The translations under genes were made by a program, and so were the position numbers. A DNA stretch of 64,000 nucleotides, from NCBI RefSeq assembly GCF_034190915.1, contig NW_026947485.1, forward strand, positions 38,081,519-38,145,518. The letters are read 5' to 3'. Source of the DNA: Cavia porcellus. Taxonomy: Eukaryota; Chordata; Mammalia; Rodentia; Caviidae. Each line of letters starts with the position of its first letter. Positions within the stretch are counted from its first letter, which is position 1. Shown piece by piece: positions 47,627 to 58,858 of the stretch. The notes beneath the pieces are model-generated. The model was not told the DNA's origin, ran no database searches, and was given only the letters and a program-made list of their open reading frames with translations.

Positions 47627-50600
47627 AAAATATATAACTCTTTATTGAACTTTAATTCTGGTGTCTCCATGCTTCTGACCTTGGCCCTTACTAATATTTG
47701 TCTAACACATTTGCAGAACTGCATGCTTTATACCACAGCCTAAATCCTACAATACCTTTTCCTCACTTACATGTCCATTTCTCTCTACTGTTTCCTTCTC
47801 TTTTTTTTTTTAAATCCATGTCTCAGTAATTTCTCTCACATCCCAGTTCTAGCATGACAGCTTTGTTCTGAGCAAAGAACATATTTCACTAAGTCCTCAA
47901 TTTCCTTCAATTATTTGCACTTATATACTAACATCTATATGGTATTATTGGCTTCTTCTATAATTATAATGGATACACTATCTTATCAAGGGGTATAGTT
48001 TTGAGGGGTACTCTTAATAATACCCATTTCTAACCAAATAGAGATTATTGTCTTTACTAGATAAACTGCTCACCCTTACCAATGTCTTTCAGGTTACTAT
48101 CAATGTCTTTTATCAAGATTAATGCTAATCTTCTCCCTCTGATCTTTCTTTAATCAACCAAGCCCTTTAATTAAAATTTTCCGTCACTCCGCTTTTTCAT
48201 ATTTTAACTTTGTTGTTTTGCTTCAGATCCTTTTTTAACGAAATAAAATACTGAACATATAATCAAGACTTCTGTACTACACCTCAGAATCATTTCTTTC
48301 TGCTTTCCAAGAAAATCATTATATAAATGTGGTACTTCCCTGTTTTTATAATTTTAATAAATATTTCCATATCCTATGAGTAATACACAATACTGTCTTT
48401 GAGAGTATGTACTCTTAACTGTATATGTGTTCATTTAAACTTTTTCCCTCATCAAAACTTTAAGAACTAGTCTGACTCCTATTCAGAACTGAAGTCATTA
48501 TTTTTCTTTCCCACTGTGTATACTATTCACAAAAGTAATACCAAACATTTAGCCCTTCGGACAGATCTTTCCACATATTCCAAGTCTCTTTAATACATAG
48601 CTTCTTTGACAGTCCAGAACCCTGCTCTAATTCACACAGCATGCATTACTTATAGCAAAGCTCCTCTCCTATTATATTCTATCCTTGCTTACCTACCCAA
48701 TATAGTGACTATCATTTTATTAGAGCAACAGATGTAGTAGGTATTCTCCTGAGGCTTACTCACCCTACGATTCCCAGTCATTTTTTAAGAAATGCAGTTA
48801 ACTTCCTTGATAAACAAACCATTCACCAATGCTTCCTAATTAGCCACTCTTTATGTATCTTAGTGTTGCCAGAAAAGCTCTTTTTAAAGTGTATCTTAAT
48901 AAAACACTCTTAAACTTCCCTGTTAACCAAATTTTTATTGAAAATGTCTTTCACAGAATAGACCTAGGTAAGTTAGGCTCTTCTGTACGTACCCCCTTGA
49001 CACTCTTAGATTCTCCATTCATTTGCTATTGAGTCATCCCAAGCAAGTTCACTGCTTTGACCCAATTTGAGATCTTACCAGTTTCTCACTTCTGTATGTT
49101 TTTTTACAGACCTAATGTGCATCACTGTCACTCCATCTACCCTTATTTCCTCTGCATTTCATACAATGGTCTTTAACTCTGCTAATGAACTCCTTCTTCC
49201 TTTTTATCCCATATAACGTAGGTCAAAGTATGTATAATCCACCAATCCACATCAGTCCTTCAAATCATCCTTCACATCAGCAGAAATCCTTCTTTGTTCC
49301 ACTCCTTTGCACTTGGTTCCTTATTTTGCCCTAAAGAATCATGTGTCCTTATCTTCTTTGTCTCTGTTTCTTTAAGCTACCACATACATACACATCATTT
49401 TTACAGATTCTTCTAGATACTCCCCTTATGTTGGGGAGTTTAATACATTACCATCTCCCTGGTGTCTTATATTCTATCCTGCATTACCTTGTACTCACAG
49501 TTCAGCCTGAATTTGGACAGTATATTGCCACTGGTCATTCCACTTTGCCTCTTTTTCATTCTCACTATATTGACCATCCCCTTACTTCTAGTATTTCTCC
49601 AGCAAAGCTTCCTGGACAGCAAAATCAATTTCTTTTTCCTCTCATACCCCAGTTCTTACTGTGCAACATTTTTACCCTGCTTTTTTTTCTGGAAAATTTC
49701 CAACTCTCATTTCTTAATGTTCCCATTCAGCCCTGTTAATTCAACAAATTCTATTCTGTGTTGCACCCAAGCTTGATTCACACATCCCCTCTCCTTACTT
49801 AGCAACCTACCTCCATCTTTTGCTCTTTGCTGTTTTGTTCTTTTTTCAAACAAGTCTTCTTCTAAATACATCTTTAATGTCCGTCTTATAAAACATCCTT
49901 TTCAATTCCCCTTTGGGAGTTCCCCCTGTATATCTTAGTGTTCCACAGTGATGAATGTGTATTCTTTTCAAAGTGTCTTACTTTCATGTCCTTAGTCTCT
50001 CCTTCACTTAGAAGCAGTTTTCTAGCCTTAAATAAGTCTTCCCATTGGACAGCATCCAGCTTGTCCTCTTCCTTTTTCATAATGATCTTTGGCCCAAATA
50101 AGAAACACCCCAGTTAGTATAAGCAACAGTGGTTTATCAATGTTAGGTGATACTTTCTCTTTAGAAATAATTTTTTTAAAAAGAAAAAATAAAAATTTCA
50201 AAACAATAATTAGGGGTAACAAAAGTATATACATTGTGTATTGTTAGCTTCAAATCAGTTACTCAGAGTGCAAGACATCTGCATTTAATCATCTGAACAA
50301 CACTAGCACAAACCTTTCTTTTCAGTGAGTTCAGAGTAGTCAATAGTATAACTATCTTAACTATCTTTTATAGTTTCTTTCAGCTTCTCACACTAGTGAG
50401 ACAATACAGTGTTTACACATGAGTGTCTTATTTCACTGAGTATGATCTCAAGTTGCATTCATTTACCTATAAAAGTTTTAGCAATAATTTATAAATCTAT
50501 AGCAATGATTTTAGTATCACTATCTCACTCCATTCTCTCCATTGACTCCAGTATGCCTAATAAAAACTTTACCTTATATTCAGCTTCTCTTTTTATTCAG

Positions 50601-51364
50601 AAACCATATTGGTATCCTTCCCATATGTGCAGTAGCCTCTTATAAAGAAACAGATTCATCAAGGTAAACACTTACTGTTCAGACAGACTCTGCACACTGG
50701 ATTTGACTATCCACATTCCTATCTCTCCCTTCACTCTTCTAACAAGCCTCCTAACAGTTTCACTCATAACCTCAATTCTTATTCAGTTTTTTCATTCCTC
50801 TCTTTTCCTAAGTGGTTGTGACCTGGATTAACATAAAATCACTCATTCTGAAATCCTGTTTTGCCAGACCAGTATTCTTCATCTTGTCTCTTTCTTGCCA
50901 TTTGCCCTGGGCATTCACGGTTCTTCAAGTTGACCCCTACCTGTATGAATACATCACCTCTCCTTTTTTTAGCCTGTCTCCTCCATTCTCTCATATCTTT
51001 TCTTTTTTTTTTTTTTAATTTAAGAGGAAAAAGAGAAAAACACAAAACAAAACAAAGCGGTGTAAGGGTACACGTAATACAGAACTACAAAAAACTCTCA
51101 TATCTTTTCATACAAGTTTCTTCAGTTGCTTCTCCAGTTTTCAGCTAATCCTGTATAGTTGCTAGCAAAGATACCATATCAGAATTATTCTTAGTCTTCC
51201 TTTACCTAAAGCAAACATCCTGAACATGTAGCCTGTTAAAATACAAACTGCTAGGCATTACTCTGAATTTCTGACTTAGTAAGTCTAGAGTGGGGGAAGA
51301 ATTTATACTTCTGCCAGATTCCTAGGTAATGCTGATATAATACATTTTAAGAAGCATTGCTCTT

Positions 51365-51468
51365 GGGGCTGGGGATTTAGCTCAGCGGCATAAGCACCTG
51401 CCTTGTAAGCAGGCGGTCGTGAGTTCGATCCCTGGTACCGATAAAAAATTTAAAAAAAAAAAAAAAAA
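51365..51468 (+). mobile_element. ID-type SINE with target-site duplication
   Basis: Begins GGGGCTGGGGATTTAGCTCA, contains the B-box GAGTTCGATCC, and ends in an A-rich tail. It is flanked by a perfect 14-bp duplication, GAAGCATTGCTCTT, at 51,351-51,364 and 51,469-51,482. It is the same subfamily as the copies at 47.5 and 61.2 kb (GGCATAAGC.CCTGCCTTG.AAGCAGG). The tRNA-like body is a pol III promoter derivative, not a tRNA gene: it is followed by a poly(A) tail and cannot fold as a normal cloverleaf acceptor. Confidence 0.95.
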
Positions 51469-52450
51469 GAAGCATTGCTCTTAAATTTCCCCTCAACTAA
51501 ACCCTTTAATTAAAAGTTCCTACCAAGGCATCAAGAGAAAGTCTGCTGCAGACTCATTCCCACTTCAGTCTGCTGCTTTTCAGTGCCCCCATCATTGCAA
51601 CCTGGCCTTATATCCAATAAATTTGTCCAATTTTGATGGTGCTTTAGACTTTCTTATTACCATATCACCTCAAAATTATTCGGTAGGTTTTACAGTGTTC
51701 CCCTGGGCTTTGATCTCTCTTCTTCAGTATCTTTTGACCAAAATATGGGGTCTTCTTCCTCCAATCAATGCCTGCCAGTCTTTGTCACCTTCACCTACTA
51801 CATTTCCATTTCTTTTCTCCTTGTTACTTGTCTTCCTTTAAAGAAATATGCTTCCCTATCATGAGTCTCCCTTCTTTGAGAAATTGTTTGCTTCATTCAG
51901 ATGGACTCCATCTCCTTTTAAGAACCTGCACTCAAGCAGGTTCCTTCTCTAATGTTGGTCTCTCATTTGAAACACAAGAAATACAGTAACAGTTCTGCGA
52001 GTAACTTCAATGCAGCACTTTACATGACTTTCATTTGTTGCTTCACTTTGATTTACCCTCCCACATATAATTATCACTTATACATGAAAATAACAAATGA
52101 AGTTTTACTCTTGAGTTAGATTCCCAATATCATCTCCAGCCACTTGTTTCTAATACAGAATTAGTCACCACTCTACAGACAACTACTCAGATCTCACCCA
52201 TTATCTTTTTACATCAGAGTTCATTTTAATCTATCTCCTTCCAAACCTTCTAATTAAAATTTCCTACCAAAATCTGCATGGCTCTTCAGGCCCTTTTCCT
52301 AGTGCCTTTTGAAATCTGACATTAAGACCCAACATTTGACTGCAAGACCCACATTTTAAGGTTTTATAGGATTTCCTTTCTGGGGAACATCTTTTCTCAT
52401 CCTGTTTGCCCAGGTTGCTTCTCTTTACCCTTAACTATTCTTTTTTCCCC

Positions 52451-52630
52451 CTCAGTACTAGGGATTGAATGTGAGACCTTCACAGTGAGCTACATCCCTA
52501 GCACCTTTAAAAAAACTTTTTTTTGAGACAAAATCTCACTAAATTGCCCAGGGTAGGCCCAAATGTGTGATCGTCCTGCTTTAGCTTTCCATAGTACTGG
52601 GATTAGATGTGTGCCATGATGCCTGGCTTA
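52451..52630 (-). mobile_element. B1-ID composite SINE, reverse orientation
   Basis: On this strand an ID-like reverse complement (CTCAGTACTAGGGATTGAAT...GTGAGCTACATCCCTAGCACC) is followed by a B1 reverse complement (GAGACAAAATCTCACTAAAT...TACTGGGATTAGATGTGTGCCATGATGCCTGGC). The order matches the + strand composite at 46.2 kb when reversed. Old and diverged. Confidence 0.8.
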
Positions 52631-55164
52631 AGTATTCTGTATAGTGTGTTTCAGTACATAGATTCTAGTCTCTCTCCTCTCTCTTAACCACCATCTTGGT
52701 ACAATTATGGTGCCATATTCCTCATATCAGTACCTACGTATCAGTATCTTCCAGTGACACCCTATCCTCTGCAAGTTCCTCCACTGTTTTCCCTAATTGA
52801 CCCTGGAGAAACAACTGTGTTATCTATATTACAGTTGCTTTTTCCCCCAGATACCACCTTTGTGGTTCTCACAGATTTATTCATCTTTCCTTCCATCTCC
52901 TGTGCTTCCTCTACACTGTTCTGAATACATCTGCATTCTCAGTTTAGTCCAGTCCTGCATAAGGTTCCTGCCACTGGCTTTGGCTCAGATCCATCCCATT
53001 TCAGCTCCTTGACCTTTCAGTCTGTTGATATGTTTTGCTTTAGATATCATTCAGCAAAGATTCCAAGAGTGCCTAATGCATAGTCTACATCCCAGCCCAG
53101 TTCACACATCCTTCTCCTTCCTCAGCTTCCAGCGTCCATCTTTTCTCTTCATTTTATTTTCGTAGGCATCCCATCAGTGGTTGACTCTTACTTTCAGCCT
53201 CATAACACTCTTGCTTACCCAGCTCTCTTCACATTCTCTCTTTATGGTTGTAAGGCACCATAACTTGTATCTCTCTACTGCCTGTTTTCCAGTATGCCCT
53301 CAGTCTGGCCCTCTTTAGTGCCCTTCCCTACTCACCCTTTATGTTCTGTACCCCACCCCCCAGCCTAAATCCTACTTCTCCTCTTATTTGTCGGCCTCCA
53401 TCTTCTCTTCTTCTGTGACATGTTCATACATGTCCTAGGAAATGTATGTCACTTTTAGCCAGTCTCCACAAAGCAGGGAACTTTGAGCAGCTTTAATGGT
53501 ACACAATGCAATAATCTATTGTATTTTATCTCTGTCATCCTTTCACTTTACCATCTCTACAAAAGAAGTGGTTACAAAATTACTGTCTTCAGACATACTT
53601 CTATCAGTATAACCTTTACTACTCATTCCCCATCTAGCAGCAATCATCCATTCTCTGGAGAAACTACCCATTCACAACCTCTACTAAGTAAGCCTCTAAA
53701 TAAAATTATCAGCAATAGCTTTTTGTCAGCATTCATCCTAATCAGCTTTCTTATGAATTTCCCCATTAATCTTTAAACTCATTTTTCTTCCCAAGCTTTA
53801 AGAGATAGTGTACTGTAGCATCCTTAAATCCTTGTTCTTCACCCTTTCTGTATATTTCCCATGACTTTTACGCCCCAATTCAGACCCGGTTTAAACTCTT
53901 AACAGCAGTCCCGTTTGAGATCTTTACTCTCCACCTGCTCTGCCTTACACTAGGTAATACTTCCTTTCCTTGTCTACTCTGCCTTCTCTTCCTTATTCCT
54001 AACCTGACTTTTGGCCTGAGAATACCATCTTATCCTTTCGGTTAATGTTTTATTCCTTAGTGACTGGTGCTTTTTCATCTGAAGGCAACTTCAGTGTTGC
54101 TCCTCTGTACTATTCCTCCTCATGTGTTCTAGAGAAAAACCTTAACTTTTAACATGTCTCTTGCCGGTTGTAAAGTATTCCTAAGGATTCAGTAATGGCT
54201 TCTGGATAGTTGGCTTGCTCCTCACTTTTGGCTCAGTGTGTGACCATCCTTGGTTTTCCACACTTTGTTACCACATTTGTCCCTTCTCAGGTCACTTCAG
54301 ACCTACACAGATTGCTGCAGTTAGCCTGTTTTAAACCCATTCTTTTTACTCTGTTTCTAGTGTTTTGTCCTATTGATGCACCCTGTCCTTTAATTATTAT
54401 CCCTGCAAAGCTTTCTGGAATTGTTTCATAAAATCCTTTTTTACCTCTTCAATCTTCCCTTCAGCAGTACAGACCTGGCAACTTCCTTCCAAATTTCCCA
54501 TTCTCACATTTGCCACGGTGATATTCACCCCAGCCAATTTACACATCTCTCTCCTTCCTTAGCTTCCAGCATCCATCTTTTCCCTAATTGTTTTCTTTTC
54601 AGATTTCTCAGTAGTTGCCTTATTTTCAGCCTATCCTCACAAGTCCCATTTCTGAGAACAATTTTAATGTAGACCTTTTCCTCTTCTTCATTTATCTATA
54701 ATTCTCTGCTTAAGTTAGAGCTCATATAATTATTTAATGTCTGTCCTGATTCCGTATTCTTCCTTGTGACTTCTATCCATACCTTTCATGTCTCTCATTT
54801 TTTAAGACCTCAGTTGACTTATGCAGGGTTTGTGTTAACATACACTTTTTCTCCTTCCTCCTGAAGAAAATCCTACCTTAATTTAAGTACAATCAGTCTT
54901 TTTTCACCCTCTTACAATACTGATACAGATTCTGCAGTCTTGATAAGTATATTCTTTTAAGGATCAACCCACTACTTTGTAAATCTTCAACATGTTCTAT
55001 TGAATCTCTATGCTGTCTGAATTCAGATCCATTCTTTATGGGCTTCCCCCAGTGGTCTGAATTTGGTACCATTTTATTTAGCTTATCTCTAATCCTTTAG
55101 TCTCTTGAATACCTCAAAGCTGGTTTTTCTTGTTGTTTGGTTTGCTTTGGCTTGGTCTTGTCAT

Positions 55165-55273
55165 TTGAGACAGTGTCTGGCTATGTAGTTCTGGCTGGCC
55201 TTGGACTCACAATAATTCTCCTGCCTCAGCCTTCCGAGTACTGGGATCACAGTCATGTACCACCATACTTGAC
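55165..55273 (-). mobile_element. B1-like SINE, reverse orientation
   Basis: Reads GAGACAGTGTCTGGCTATG, TTCTGGCTGGCCTTGGACTC, CTCCTGCCTCAGCCTTCCGA and GTACTGGGATCAC, the reverse complement of a B1 body. Alternative: the B1 half of a degraded composite. Confidence 0.8.
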
Positions 55274-56571
55274 AGTCGTAAAATAGTTTTAAATATGTTA
55301 CATCACAGTTCCTAAACGAAACCTCATCAACACCTATTATTAGCATACCTTACTGTCTTCATTTACTCCATAGACTTTCTAGACTTTCTTATTGGCCCTC
55401 ACCTTCCTCGGCTTGCCAAAGCTCTTCTGCCATCTTTTGAGATCCAGCTAAACTGTTACATCCTTTCACGTGTTTTACAGTTTTCCCAGACTGTTAATCC
55501 TGCAGCTGTATATAGTACCTATTAAATTTTAAAGAATACGGCATTGAGTTGTAATGTCATAGATCATGCTCACAAACACCATACTTACTTAACTTCCTAG
55601 AGACTTAGAGGTTGTGCCTCATTCATCTTTTTTAGCATCCAGTACATTAGCTTACTCTTTTCAAATGTAATGTCAGTATGATAAATAGGGATTTAATAGA
55701 CATGTAAAGAGTAAGTTTAAAGTTAACTGAGCAGATGAAGATCTTAAAATGAAAGTGGTCATTCATATTCTTTACACTGAATCTATTCTTCTCCTTGTTC
55801 ATCTTACAGTAGCTTCCTAGTGTTCCAATTCCTAATATTTTTATATTTATAAGCCTTTTTTAGACCACAGATTTACTCTAAATGCCTTTTTAGTCCTCTC
55901 ACCATTATGAAAACTTTATTTTCCAAAAATGTGCCCCCAATTCCATTTCTTATTACTTCTACCAGTCCTCTCTAACATGTAAATGCACACTTGCTTTCTC
56001 CATCTTAAGTCACTAACTTTACCAATAATAGATTAAATTTACTGACCTACTCAATGTAGATTGAAAGTTGACTTAAAGCAAGTTCTTCTGGTGATCTATC
56101 AGTCCACAATTAAATGGCAGTATTAATCCTGAGATTAAGGTGTACTTGGTCAGCATTAGTTTGATGGTTTGTATGCTTTTTAGTCAGTGTGTCTTGTTTT
56201 GTTAGGCCCTACAGCAATGGCTGTTTTTATTTTTCAATATATAGGCCCTTTTATAGGCATGACTAAAAGCCCCCAAAAGTATTTCCCTTACTATTTTCTT
56301 CACACCAACATGGAAATAGTTTGCCCATAATTATCTTTTCTGTACTATTCTAATCCACAGTACAGAACACATTTTAACATCGTACTTTGTGAGACTGCCT
56401 TTCTGACCCACTTGCAGCTAGCTTTGAGAACTACCGCCCTAGAAAACAATGTTTAATTTGAAAATGTGGAGCAGTGTGGGTGAAGCACATGTTAGTACTT
56501 CCTCTAATGATGGTATACTGTTGTGCTCACAATACCCTCCAACATGGGCTTTCCTGTTCTTTCTCCTCCAG

Positions 56572-56669
56572 TTGCAGGCACCTTCAGCTGCACCATGAAA
56601 TTTACAGTCCGGGACTGTGACCCTAATACTGGAGTTCCAGATGAGGATGGGTATGATGATGAGTATGTG
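56572..56669 (+). CDS. COPG2: COPG2 coding exon (fourth from last): start of C-terminal appendage segment
   Basis: COPG2 encodes the gamma-2 subunit of coatomer (COPI), the coat of Golgi-to-ER and intra-Golgi vesicles. This 98-bp exon gives 32 full codons plus two bases of a split codon at its 5' end. It reads [17 protein letters not shown] near the start and ends GYDDEYV, typical of the gamma-COP appendage (ear) region. The acceptor is a T/C-rich tract ending in CCAG; the donor is GTG|GTGAGT. A second AG six bases downstream (TTGCAG) is an alternative acceptor that would remove two residues. The paralogue COPG1 has a very similar sequence, so the assignment to COPG2 rests on the neighbouring MEST gene. 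Confidence 0.96.
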
Positions 56670-57374
56670 GTGAGTCATCCCTGCAGAGACATTGACACCT
56701 CTCCAACACTAAGACAAGATATTTTCCTTGAGAACACTTTTTTCTAGAAATAGCTGACATAAATTTATGGGGTTTCTGTTCTCAAATGGATTACACATAA
56801 GGAGGACATGAACTAATCCTCCTCTGTAATGGGACTACACCATGCCAAACAATAGATTTACCACTTCCTATTCAATTAAAAGAAGGAAACTCTTATTTCC
56901 CCTTATAATAGGGATTTATGATGAAAATACATGATTTTTCATAAGATTATAATACATGAAATCAGTTTTATTTGAAGCCGGTGGTTCTGTTTTTGCTTCA
57001 GCAACTTTTAGTTTGCTTATACTATAGCATAGATTATGAACTGGCAAACTTTCGATAGAAAGGAGGGAAGACTTATCAATCTGTTTGTGAATAGCAATTT
57101 TAGAACGTATTGTATGACCTAAATATGGCAACATAACTACTGTGTACCTAGGGCTATAGGTGTAGATCTGAATTTGGCTCTTCTTAGATGTCCTGTTTTC
57201 TTGCTTTTCTGTGTTAAGACCTACAGCATTAGGTTTATCCAGACTATATAATTTAAACTATTGTGGTGGTAGAGTTTTTCATTTGCCCCTGCAGTGATAA
57301 ATGATTGGGTCCTTCCATCCTTGTTCTATATGTAAATGATTTGTATTTGCTGACTGCTGCTTGTTACCCACTAG
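56670..57374 (+). other. COPG2: COPG2 intron, nothing recognised
   Basis: 705 bp of unique-looking AT-rich sequence. No mobile element or RNA gene seen. Confidence 0.9.
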
Positions 57375-57513
57375 CTAGAAGATCTTGAAGTGACTGTGTC
57401 TGACCACATTCAGAAGATACTCAAGCCTAATTTTGCTGCTGCCTGGGAAGAGGTGGGAGATACCTTTGAGAAAGAAGAGACCTTTGCCCTCAGCTCTACC
57501 AAAACACTTGAAG
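57375..57513 (+). CDS. COPG2: COPG2 coding exon (third from last)
   Basis: 139 bp, 46 codons plus one base. It starts [20 protein letters not shown] and continues [20 protein letters not shown], a gamma-COP C-terminal segment. The acceptor is CACTAG and the donor GAAG|GTGAAA. The split codon G|AG gives Glu with the next exon, restoring the family motif KTLEEAV. The reading frame is intact, with no stop or frameshift. Confidence 0.97.
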
Positions 57514-57791
57514 GTGAAAACATTTGTGTTGCCAATCTATCTGACATAACAGTATAAAACCTAATAGGCATATATATTATTCTAGAACTCCTTTTTCATT
57601 AAATCTATCGTAAGTCATTTATTTAAAAGACAAGTACCTGTCTTTATCACTTGGTTGAATCATCCATTTTTCAAGGCCAGTAGCCTCTCTAGACAAATAT
57701 TCCACACCCCCAGATCCCAGACATATGGGTACAAAGGGAGATGTCAATGCTGAACTTGTCTAATACTGTTGAATAAACTTTCTCAACACAG

Positions 57792-57890
57792 AGGCTGTTA
57801 ACAACATCATCACATTTCTGGGCATGCAGCCCTGTGAGAGGTCAGATAAAGTACCTGAGAACAAGAATTCCCATTCACTCTATCTAGCAG
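57792..57890 (+). CDS. COPG2: COPG2 coding exon (second from last)
   Basis: 99 bp between an ACACAG acceptor and a strong CAG|GTAAGA donor. It encodes [20 protein letters not shown] followed by [14 protein letters not shown]. The motif [13 protein letters not shown] is diagnostic of gamma-COP appendage C-termini. Codon phase is consistent at both borders (G|AG in, G|GT out). Confidence 0.97.
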
Positions 57891-58318
57891 GTAAGAGACT
57901 TCTATCAGATTTCCCTTACAGTATATTTTGTTGCAAAATGTAATACAAAGAGATATGGATGGGCACCCCATTACATGAGTAATAAGTTGAAGCCTGGTCA
58001 AAATGAATAATTTGTTTTTGGATGCTATTTTTTTTAGCATAAATGTCTGGTCTGACATATTCTCTCACAGAAAGAGTGCCAACCACCTTTGCCCTTACTG
58101 CCTTTTAAGTACTCACATCTGGATACTTTATATATACCTGGTCTCAGGATAATATTTTTTTTAAAAGCTAGAATTCCTATATAGTATGTGGTTCCCACAA
58201 ATTTCTAGAAAAGCTAAACTAAAATAATAGAAAGGAGATATAGGGTAAGCATGATAAATTTCATTATCAGAGCTTATTATGAGTTCTTAATATGGTTTTC
58301 CTTACATTTTTCTCTCAG
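57891..58318 (+). other. COPG2: COPG2 last intron, nothing recognised
   Basis: 428 bp with a strong donor and a T-rich acceptor tract. No repeat or other feature recognised. Confidence 0.9.
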
Positions 58319-58449
58319 GTGTGTACAGAGGTGGCTACGATTTATTGGTGAGGTCCAGGCTGGCCTTAGCAGATGGCGTGACCATGCAGGTGACTGTCAG
58401 AAGCAAAGAGAGAACACCTGTAGATGTTATCTTGGCTTCTGTTGGATAA
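58319..58449 (+). CDS. COPG2: COPG2 terminal coding exon
   Basis: The coding part of the last exon is 131 bp: two bases of a split Gly codon, 42 codons and a TAA stop at 58,447-58,449. It reads [20 protein letters not shown], then [22 protein letters not shown], stop. The acceptor is a T-rich tract ending in TCTCAG. The C-terminal ILASVG is the usual gamma-COP ending, so the protein is complete at this end. In the appendage, gamma-COP binds ARF regulators and accessory proteins (family knowledge). Confidence 0.97.
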
Positions 58450-58839
58450 ATTCTTACTGAGCAAGAAAACACACTTCGTTGTCAGTGGGCTTTTAGTGGC
58501 ATGAATTCCCCAGAATCACACTCCTAAAGATTAATGACCTTGTAGAAGCAAATTAAATATTTGGCCCTGAGCCAGCAGATCAAGCAATTGTCTGTCCTTA
58601 TGCATGGGTTTTGGTATTTCTTGGTTTGGTTTGATTTTTCTTTTTTCTCATTTGGTCAGCTTTGGTATGACAGTGCAGCTTTTGGTGACTTTAAAAATCA
58701 AATACTGTCCTATATTACAGCTGCTTTACTTCATCATTCTTTCACATAAATGTGTGAAAGCTTCTGACAGTATTGGAAAATTTTATCCCAGAGGATGGGG
58801 GTTTGGGGGAGCCAGAATCCACTTTTGTCACAATTCATT

Positions 58840-58845
58840 TTTATT
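58840..58845 (-). terminator. MEST: MEST poly(A) signal AATAAA (TTTATT on this strand)
   Basis: Canonical hexamer on the minus strand, about 1.24 kb past the MEST stop codon, which fits the roughly 1.2-kb 3' UTR of mammalian MEST (from memory). Another minus-strand AATAAA at 59,683-59,678 could give a shorter UTR of about 0.4 kb. Confidence 0.7.
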
Positions 58846-58852
58846 AATAGAA

Positions 58853-58858
58853 AATAAA
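58853..58858 (+). terminator. COPG2: COPG2 poly(A) signal AATAAA
   Basis: Canonical hexamer 404 bp past the stop codon, followed by T-rich sequence (TTATTCCAGTTTAAAAGTTATT). It is the first canonical + strand AATAAA after the stop that I see. Confidence 0.75.

Larger units (their letters stand above)
48100..54700. repeat. Possible second old pyrimidine-rich repeat family
   Basis: Recurring short anchors suggest degenerate repeats in this part of the intron. A CCNTNTAATTAAAA..TTCC motif occurs near 48,165, 51,503 and 52,245, with a weaker form near 53,692. A block TTCACACATC..CTCTCCTT.CTTAGC...CATCTTTT occurs near 49,778, 53,108 and 54,541. Two pairs are spaced by about 1.44 kb (52,245/53,692 and 53,108/54,541). 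Similarity is weak and was judged by eye. No gene is seen between 46.4 kb and the COPG2 exon at 56,572. Confidence 0.4.
1..56571 (+). other. COPG2: COPG2 intron (3' part), upstream of the fourth-last coding exon
   Basis: All sequence left of the COPG2 exon at 56,572 is read as one intron. I found no exon-like conserved coding segment in it, and the next exon begins after a good acceptor (a T/C-rich tract ending in CCAG). If the 24-exon structure of human COPG2 applies, this is intron 20, the intron in which the imprinted antisense transcripts COPG2IT1/CIT1 (human) and Mit1/Lb9 (mouse) were described; that numbering and link come from memory. The intron is at least 56 kb here, most of it one repeat family. 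The upstream exon is outside the window. Confidence 0.8.

Noticed and set aside
51365..51440. tRNA gene (GATTTAGCTCAGCGG...GAGTTCGATCC)
   Set aside because: It is the tRNA-like body of an ID SINE, with an A-rich tail and a target-site duplication, and without a proper acceptor stem.
56572..58449. Processed pseudogene of COPG1/COPG2
   Set aside because: The coding blocks are separated by real introns with GT-AG borders and matching codon phases, and the gene is next to MEST as in other mammals.
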